Source: DATBRG01 sp036560445
GTDB lineage: Bacteria > Pseudomonadota > Gammaproteobacteria > Burkholderiales > Methylophilaceae
Reading direction: 5' to 3'
Assembly: GCA_036560445.1 (NCBI GenBank)
Contig: DATBRG010000005.1
Location: forward strand, 1-64,000
DNA length: 64,000 nt
Under the pieces are notes generated by a model. That model saw only the letters and a program-made list of their open reading frames with translations, was not told the origin of the DNA and did no database searches. Shown piece after piece: positions 58,768-64,000 of the stretch. The translations under genes and the position numbers were made by a program. Each line of letters starts with the position of its first letter. Positions within the stretch are counted from its first letter, which is position 1.

Positions 58768-61700
58768 TCAAGCAAGGCTATCGAGCAGTTTTTGTGCGCG
58801 TTCTCGCTGTTGACTACCGCCCTCTTTTAGCACTTCATCCAGCAGTTCACGAGCACCTTCACTGTCACCCATATCGATATATGCGGTTACCAGATCAAGC
58901 TTGGTATCAACTTCCGGCGATTCTCCACCAGATGTCGCTATCTGTTCGGCTGCTGGCTCGGCACTTGAGTCAAAATCCAGGCTGATACCCGATAAATCAA
59001 GCTCCGCTGCTTTAGTCATCTCTGCTTCTATCGGTGTTTCTGAAGCAGCCTCTGCGCCAAGATCAAAGTTGAAGTCCAGATCAGTCGAGGCATTAGTATC
59101 AGCCGGCTCCGCAACTTCCAGCGAGGGTTCCATTGCAGGAGGCACATCCATCTGCGGCAACTCAAGTGGAGCAGATGCCGGTTCTGGGGCAGCCTCAAAC
59201 ACGATATCCCCCGCATTGAATTCCGGTTTCATTATCATCGTTTTATCAAAATCCGGCATATCCAGTTCGGCTGCGGGTGCTGGGGCAGCTTCAACAGTAC
59301 CAATTTCTGGTAGATCGAAACTGATATCCGCTTCCGTGAAAGCTTCTGCGATTGCAGGCGTTTCAGCCTCTTTCTCGGCCTTGTCTTCAACAGACCCCAT
59401 ACCAGACATATCAAGACCAGGCAGAGTTTGCCCAAATTCGGCTACGTTAAACTGTAGTGAGTTGTCTGTCTTTTCCTCGGCAACTTGCTGAGGGGGCGTG
59501 GGGGCCGGAGCTAATTCTGGCATTTCCATAGGGAAATCCAGGCTGTTATCAGCTTCTGGCTCTGGTGCTGAAATACTTGCAGGCATGCCGAGATCAGGCA
59601 GAGTCTCAGCTTCAGCGAGGCTCTCAGTTGGCGCAGCTGGCATACCCAGATCAAAATCAAGGCTTGAATCCTGCGCTGCTTCCACAGGCGTAGCAACAGA
59701 ACCCTCATTACTATCGGCATCAAGAGAGAAATCGAGGCTGGATTCGGTCATTACTTCTGCATTGGCAAATTCATCTGCATCAAGTTTCTGCTCAGTGCTA
59801 GCGGGGGCATGGCTTGTAGCGGCTGCGGTTGATGCAGAGGCAGTATCGTAGAGCGGATTATCCGGTTCCATTTTGCGGCCGATCTCAGCCACTTTTGCCC
59901 AGGTAGGATCGTTAGAACCCAGCGTCGAGTAGAGTTCTCCAGCGACTGTTTCAAAGCCGGATGAGTCCTTTCTGGCAGCAAGTATTTCAAGTAACTTGAG
60001 ATGCAACTCATAGCGTTTGGGCTCTTTTGCGATAGCGTCCTTGAGTATTTCCTCTGCCTGCGCATCGCGACCATAGGCCATGTAGACTTCTGCTTCAGCG
60101 ATAGGGTCCACATCATGCGTATCTATCATACCGGCGCTACTTTGCGAGAAATCGGTAAGGAAAGAAGTATCCCCTGTGTCTACTGTACCGCCGGCAGTGT
60201 TACCAAACACCGTATTAGCCTTGAGGCCGCCAGAAGTAAGAATGCCCTGCTCAAAACTATCCAGGCCACGCTTACGTTTATTACGCATAAATAGCCAGCC
60301 ACCGATCAGCAAGACTACACCGCCGCCTATACCACCTAGCACCAATGGATCTAACGGCAGCCCATCAAGCAAACCTGGCTCTGGTTGAGGCGTAGGCTGG
60401 GGAGGATGCACGATGATTTTCTTTTTCTTGGCTGGCTTGACTGCATCGGGCGTTGCTTCAGGGTTAGGTTGAGCCGCTGGCGGCGGCGCTGGTGTAGCAG
60501 CAGGTTTCTCCGCCACAACAGGTGCCGCAGGTTTGGGGGCTTCTACCGGCTTAGCTGCCTCAGCAGGTTTAGGAACCTCTACCGGTTTGGCTGGTTCTGC
60601 GGGTTTGGTAGCTTGCGCCGGTTTGGGTGGCTCTACTACCGGCTTGGCCGGTACCGGAGCTTCTGGTTTAGTTGCAGGAGTGGGCGCTGCAGCACTCTTC
60701 TGCATATCCGCCATCGCCTGATTCTTGACGGTCAACAACTTCTGCATGTCCGCAACCTGTTTTTCCAGCATTGCGGTGCGCTCATTAGCCTCTTTTATGG
60801 TCTTTTCACGTGCGGTGGCTTCTTCATCAAGTGCGTTGAGTTTTTCTTTTAACGCTTTGGCATCAGAAGCCTTACCATTATTTGTTCCAGTATCGTTTTT
60901 GGAAAGTTTGACCACATCGTGTGGGCCCTCAGCTGCGGGCGCAGATTTATCTTCTGCCGCCGAAGTAATCTTACCGCCAGTAGACTGATTGCTGCCCTCA
61001 CCGGCCGGAGCTGATTCAGCAACAATGCCTGCAAGCTTGTTGCGATAAGCATTCCAGTCTGCTGTTTGAACATGGATTTGCTGCGCCGCTTCCTTGCGGC
61101 TAATAGCCTGTAATTCCTCAGGACTCGGCGCATGCAGAATCTGCCCTACTTTCAGTCGATTCATGTTATCGCCAACAAATGCATTCTTATTGGCGCGATA
61201 AAGTCCTACCAGCATTTGCTCAAGATTGACGCCTTCAGGCTTCATCTGGCCGGCAATCGCGCTCAGCGTATCGCCACGTACTGTTGTATGGTCCTCGCCG
61301 TTTACACTTTCAGTAGAACCACTATCGCCAGGCGCAGGCTCAGCTGGCGGTGGGCTCTCTTCAGCAGGCATAGCATGCTTACCGGATTTTTTGCCATTAG
61401 CGCTCTTACTGCCAGAAGCCTTGCTAACGCTAGCACTCTTGGACTTTTTTGTTATTGGGGTAGCAGACTCGTACTCAGCCATGTTGTCTCTAACTGGCGG
61501 CGACATGGCGCTAGAGGAGTTTCCAGAATGCTCGGCATAACCTGGGGGATCAAGCAACACAGTATATTCACGCAGCAATCGACCCGTAGACCAGTCTACC
61601 TGTATCAACATATCAAGGAAGGGATCGCTGACAGCCTGATTGGTACTTAGCTTAAGAATGGGGGAGCCATCTGGTTTTTTACTGACTTCGATTTTGATAG

Positions 61701-61938
61701 CGCCTTGCAGGCCGGTGCGTTCGATGCCCTGTACCGCATAAGCCTCTTCCGGGGCGATGGCAGCCGTTAACGAAGCTAGCTCTTCAGCGCTGGTGGATAG
61801 TAATTCAATTTCCGCATTGAGCGGTTCACCCAAGCCAGAAATGACCGTCAATCTGCCAAGGCCAGCTGCGTCAGCTGCAAATGGCATCAATGCAAGACAC
61901 ACCGCTAGAGAAATCTGTCTTAATTTGGACTTATGCAC
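58768..61938 (-). CDS. fimV: FimV/LysM-domain pilus assembly protein
   Basis: Large inner-membrane protein (1056 residues) of the FimV family that supports type IV pilus assembly and polar signalling. A signal sequence (LAVCLALMPFAADAAGLGRL) leads; the N-terminal FimV domain has GEPLNAEIELLSTSAEELAS and LLDPPGYAEH; then a LysM motif (HTTVRGDTLSAIAGQMKPEG), a long coiled coil with KEANERTAMLEKQVADMQKL, a repetitive Pro/Lys/Ala linker (KPAEPAKPVEVPKPAEAAKP), one transmembrane helix (GGVVLLIGGWLFMRNKRKRG), acidic low-complexity segments and a C-terminal TPR-like domain (KLDLVTAYIDMGDSEGARELLDEV). The start is GTG at 61938. It lies next to asd, as in Pseudomonas and relatives. Confidence 0.93.
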   Translation of the reverse strand: MHKSKLRQISLAVCLALMPFAADAAGLGRLTVISGLGEPLNAEIELLSTSAEELASLTAAIAPEEAYAVQGIERTGLQGAIKIEVSKKPDGSPILKLSTNQAVSDPFLDMLIQVDWSTGRLLREYTVLLDPPGYAEHSGNSSSAMSPPVRDNMAEYESATPITKKSKSASVSKASGSKSANGKKSGKHAMPAEESPPPAEPAPGDSGSTESVNGEDHTTVRGDTLSAIAGQMKPEGVNLEQMLVGLYRANKNAFVGDNMNRLKVGQILHAPSPEELQAISRKEAAQQIHVQTADWNAYRNKLAGIVAESAPAGEGSNQSTGGKITSAAEDKSAPAAEGPHDVVKLSKNDTGTNNGKASDAKALKEKLNALDEEATAREKTIKEANERTAMLEKQVADMQKLLTVKNQAMADMQKSAAAPTPATKPEAPVPAKPVVEPPKPAQATKPAEPAKPVEVPKPAEAAKPVEAPKPAAPVVAEKPAATPAPPPAAQPNPEATPDAVKPAKKKKIIVHPPQPTPQPEPGLLDGLPLDPLVLGGIGGGVVLLIGGWLFMRNKRKRGLDSFEQGILTSGGLKANTVFGNTAGGTVDTGDTSFLTDFSQSSAGMIDTHDVDPIAEAEVYMAYGRDAQAEEILKDAIAKEPKRYELHLKLLEILAARKDSSGFETVAGELYSTLGSNDPTWAKVAEIGRKMEPDNPLYDTASASTAAATSHAPASTEQKLDADEFANAEVMTESSLDFSLDADSNEGSVATPVEAAQDSSLDFDLGMPAAPTESLAEAETLPDLGMPASISAPEPEADNSLDFPMEMPELAPAPTPPQQVAEEKTDNSLQFNVAEFGQTLPGLDMSGMGSVEDKAEKEAETPAIAEAFTEADISFDLPEIGTVEAAPAPAAELDMPDFDKTMIMKPEFNAGDIVFEAAPEPASAPLELPQMDVPPAMEPSLEVAEPADTNASTDLDFNFDLGAEAASETPIEAEMTKAAELDLSGISLDFDSSAEPAAEQIATSGGESPEVDTKLDLVTAYIDMGDSEGARELLDEVLKEGGSQQRERAQKLLDSLA

Positions 61939-62054
61939 TATCCCACCCTTATCGAACTTTTAGTAGCTTTATTAAGCTAACATCAAATAGTTAGAGATGC
62001 AAGCTCATGCCACTTATTATATTTGCGTGCTATCTCTAAGTTCAGATTTCTAAC

Positions 62055-63167
62055 TTAGTCTTCTACCAAAATTCTCAGCATACGACGCAGTGGTTCCGCA
62101 GCACCCCAAAGCAACTGATCGCCTACAGTAAATGCAGACAGATAATCAGCCCCCATGCTCATCTTGCGCAGACGTCCCACCGGCACCGAGAGACTGCCGG
62201 TGACGGCTGCAGGTGTCAATTCACGCATGCTGGCTTCACGCTCATTAGGTACGACTTTTACCCAGTCATTGGCAGAGGCAATGATACTGTTAATATCTTC
62301 GAGTGGAACATCTGTCCTAAGCTTGATAGTCAATGCCTGTGAATGGCAGCGCATGGCGCCGATGCGCACACATAGGCCATCAATCGCGATTGGGTTGGCT
62401 TCACGTCCGAGTATCTTATTGGTCTCGGCAGGCCCCTTCCACTCCTCCTTGCTCTGGCCATTACCCAAATCCTTGTCTATCCAGGGTATCAGGCTGCCAG
62501 CCAACGGAACGCCAAAATGAGCCGTTGGGAAACGCTCATCACGCAAGGTTCCTGCCACTTCTCGATCAATATCCAGTATTGCCGAAGCCGGATCAGAAAG
62601 TAGCTCATTAGCCACGCGATGCGCTTCGCCCATCTGCTTTAATAGCTCACGCATATTTTGTGCACCTGCACCTGAAGCTGCCTGATAGGTCATGGAGGTA
62701 GCCCATTCAACGAGATTCTCACGGAACAACCCACCCAGCGCCATAAGCATGAGCGAAACTGTACAGTTACCACCGACCCAGTTCTTGCCACCATTGCCTA
62801 AAGCATCTTCAATCACGTGACGGTTCACTGGGTCAAGAATAATGACCGCATCTTTTTCCATACGCAGGGTGGAGGCTGCATCTATCCAGTGCCCATTCCA
62901 ACCCCCAGCACGCAGTTTGGGGAAGATTTCGGTGGTGTAGTCGCCACCCTGGCAAGAAATAATGGCATCCATCTCTTTCAGTTCAGAGATGCTCCTTGCA
63001 TCCTTCAATAGAGGTACTTCACGGCCAATATCCGGCCCCTTGCCACCAAGCTGTGAGGTAGTAAAGAAAACCGGCTCTATCAGTGCAAAATCGTTTTCTT
63101 CGCGCATGCGTTGCATGAGCACCGAGCCCACCATACCGCGCCAACCTATGAAACCTACTCTTAACAT
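62055..63167 (-). CDS. asd: Aspartate-semialdehyde dehydrogenase
   Basis: Shared step in lysine, threonine, methionine and diaminopimelate synthesis. The 370-residue protein starts with the NADP-binding MLRVGFIGWRGMVGSVLMQR and has the catalytic cysteine in NWVGGNCTVSLMLMALGGLF. Other family blocks are ATSMTYQAASGAGAQNMREL and RIGAMRCHSQALTIKL, with the general-base histidine. The length fits the gram-negative type. It is divergent to nothing here: fimV follows on the same strand. Confidence 0.96.
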   Translation of the reverse strand: MLRVGFIGWRGMVGSVLMQRMREENDFALIEPVFFTTSQLGGKGPDIGREVPLLKDARSISELKEMDAIISCQGGDYTTEIFPKLRAGGWNGHWIDAASTLRMEKDAVIILDPVNRHVIEDALGNGGKNWVGGNCTVSLMLMALGGLFRENLVEWATSMTYQAASGAGAQNMRELLKQMGEAHRVANELLSDPASAILDIDREVAGTLRDERFPTAHFGVPLAGSLIPWIDKDLGNGQSKEEWKGPAETNKILGREANPIAIDGLCVRIGAMRCHSQALTIKLRTDVPLEDINSIIASANDWVKVVPNEREASMRELTPAAVTGSLSVPVGRLRKMSMGADYLSAFTVGDQLLWGAAEPLRRMLRILVED

Positions 63168-63224
63168 CTTGTTTTCCTGAAATTTAATTCAAGTCAGATA
63201 TAATTACCTGGCTTTCTGCAGAAA

Positions 63225-63350
63225 CTATTTGGTGGATTTTTGAATTGCTTCGCCACCCTTTTCAATATCCTGACCCATGCCGCGGATTGTGTTACAGCCA
63301 GACAGAACCAGCATCAAACCCAACAACACAATAATTAAAACTTTATTCAT
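63225..63350 (-). CDS. Entericidin-type small lipoprotein
   Basis: A 41-residue lipoprotein too short for common gene-length cut-offs. It reads MNKVLIIVLLGLMLVLSGCN, where LSGC is the lipobox with Cys19 as the lipidated residue, then TIRGMGQDIEKGGEAIQKST and a last lysine, the pattern of entericidin A/B (EcnA/EcnB). These are outer-membrane-associated small lipoproteins often induced in stationary phase. Start ATG at 63350, preceded by AGGGGCAGTA. It lies between asd and yajQ on the same strand. Confidence 0.85.
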   Translation of the reverse strand: MNKVLIIVLLGLMLVLSGCNTIRGMGQDIEKGGEAIQKSTK

Positions 63351-63380
63351 TACTGCCCCTTTCTATTGTTATCGGTCAAA

Positions 63381-63875
63381 TCAATCCCTGAAATTACCAA
63401 ACTGCAATGGAAAATCGGTTACCGACTTTTTTACCAGTGCAATAGTTTCTTGTAACAGATCGCGCTTGGCACCATTCACGCGTACCGTATCACCCTGGAT
63501 GCTAGCCTGTACTTTGAGGCCGGAATCCTTGATCAGTTTCACTAAACGTTTGGCCAGATCGCTATCAATGCCAGCACGGATTTTAAGATCCTGTTTGACC
63601 TTATTACCGGAGACCTTTTGTACATCCTGATGATCCAGACGTTTGCTGCTATCAACTTCCTTCTTTTCCATAGCTGGCAGCAGGATATCTTTCACCTGAT
63701 CAAGCTGGAAATCAGAATCTCCATAGATAGTGATGACCTTGTCTTTCTCGTTCAACTCGACCTTGGCACTGGTACCCTTAAAATCGTAACGATTGGTAAT
63801 CTGGCGGCCTGCAACGTCAATCGCGTTTTTAAGGCCAACCATATCAACCTCAGAACTGATATCAAACGATGGCAT
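63381..63875 (-). CDS. yajQ: YajQ-family nucleotide-binding protein (UPF0234)
   Basis: A 164-residue protein with two ferredoxin-like folds: PSFDISSEVDMVGLKNAIDV, ITNRYDFKGTSAKVELNEKD and a second half with KQDLKIRAGIDSDLAKRLVK and VQASIQGDTVRVNGAKRDLL. YajQ-like proteins bind nucleotides, and a Xanthomonas homologue binds cyclic di-GMP. ATG at 63875 has GAGGA a few bases upstream. The gene is complete in the window. Confidence 0.93.
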   Translation of the reverse strand: MPSFDISSEVDMVGLKNAIDVAGRQITNRYDFKGTSAKVELNEKDKVITIYGDSDFQLDQVKDILLPAMEKKEVDSSKRLDHQDVQKVSGNKVKQDLKIRAGIDSDLAKRLVKLIKDSGLKVQASIQGDTVRVNGAKRDLLQETIALVKKSVTDFPLQFGNFRD

Positions 63876-64000
63876 ATATTTTCCTCAAATTTTCAACTGA
63901 GAATCGCGCAGGCCAGATGCGGCGAGAGTGCGAAAACAGTACATCTAGTACGGCTAGCACGAGCAACAACGCCTAGCTGAGCGAAATCGGTCGAGTTACT
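63876..64000. other. Sequence beyond yajQ with no assignable gene
   Basis: 125 bases upstream of yajQ. No ORF can be assigned with confidence; a short imperfect palindrome GTAC-ATCTA-GTAC (63941-63953) is visible. It may be an intergenic repeat or belong to the next gene beyond the window. Confidence 0.3.

Noticed and set aside
60460..60680. Repeats in the fimV coding region that could suggest a tandem DNA repeat
   Set aside because: They encode the Pro/Lys/Ala linker of FimV and vary in length and sequence; not a CRISPR or mobile repeat.
61132..61650. Long open frame antisense to fimV (172 codons)
   Set aside because: Lies wholly inside a well-supported gene whose repetitive, biased codons keep other frames open; no ribosome site or family match.

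Overview
The window reads as chromosome of an obligate or near-obligate methylotrophic betaproteobacterium of the Methylophilaceae (Methylophilus / Methylotenera / Methylovorus type). Support comes from the combination of ribulose-monophosphate (RuMP) cycle genes (hexulose-6-phosphate synthase, transaldolase), the tetrahydromethanopterin (H4MPT)/methylofuran formaldehyde-oxidation pathway (mch, mtdB, fhcBADC and cofactor genes), an NAD-linked formate dehydrogenase of the fused NuoE-NuoF type, and a pqqABCDE operon for the methanol dehydrogenase cofactor. Genus is not decidable from the sequence alone.

Layout. 1-7.3 kb (minus strand): beta-RFAP synthase, mtdB, an ATP-grasp protein, mch, a RimK-like ATP-grasp protein and a CitG-like protein, then tal and the start of hps, which has its own promoter. 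7.66-16.9 kb (plus): fhcBADC followed by the two formate dehydrogenase genes. Together these cover formaldehyde assimilation and the route formaldehyde -> methylene-H4MPT -> methenyl -> formyl -> formate -> CO2 with NADH. 16.98-20.1 kb: an accessory stretch holding at least one integron-type gene cassette with a recognisable attC site, a PD-(D/E)XK nuclease-like cassette gene, and a run of SRPBCC / GFA / SRPBCC / VOC genes. 20.1-22.7 kb: trhO, a YigZ gene and two small envelope genes. 22.7-30.4 kb: cysB divergent from an assimilatory sulfate operon (TSUP transporter, cysI, DUF934, APS-reductase-type cysH, cysDN, ferredoxin), interrupted before cysD by a 143-bp inverted-repeat element. 30.5-36.1 kb: an MFS exporter, an FkbM methyltransferase and pqqABCDE, including a 23-residue PqqA. 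36.2-44.7 kb (minus): hisC, a diguanylate cyclase, pheA, serA, serC, gyrA. 45.0-47.5 kb (plus): rubrerythrin, Fe-S/CCG oxidoreductase and DUF3501, with two competing hairpins after the rubrerythrin gene. 47.5-63.9 kb (minus): two small proteins, metZ behind a SAM-II-like riboswitch and terminator, purF, cvpA, a SPOR protein, folC, accD, trpA, trpB, trpF, truA, an orphan EcfT-like protein, fimV, asd, a small entericidin-type lipoprotein and yajQ.

The most unusual items are the SAM-II-type aptamer with a long internal loop in front of metZ, the isolated integron cassettes without a visible integrase, the miniature inverted-repeat element ending next to the cysD start codon, the alternative hairpins in the rubrerythrin operon, and the uncharacterised ligase-like genes of the H4MPT cluster. 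No CRISPR array, rRNA, tRNA, prophage or insertion sequence was seen. All functional calls are from reading the sequence and from memory of the families; no database search was run.
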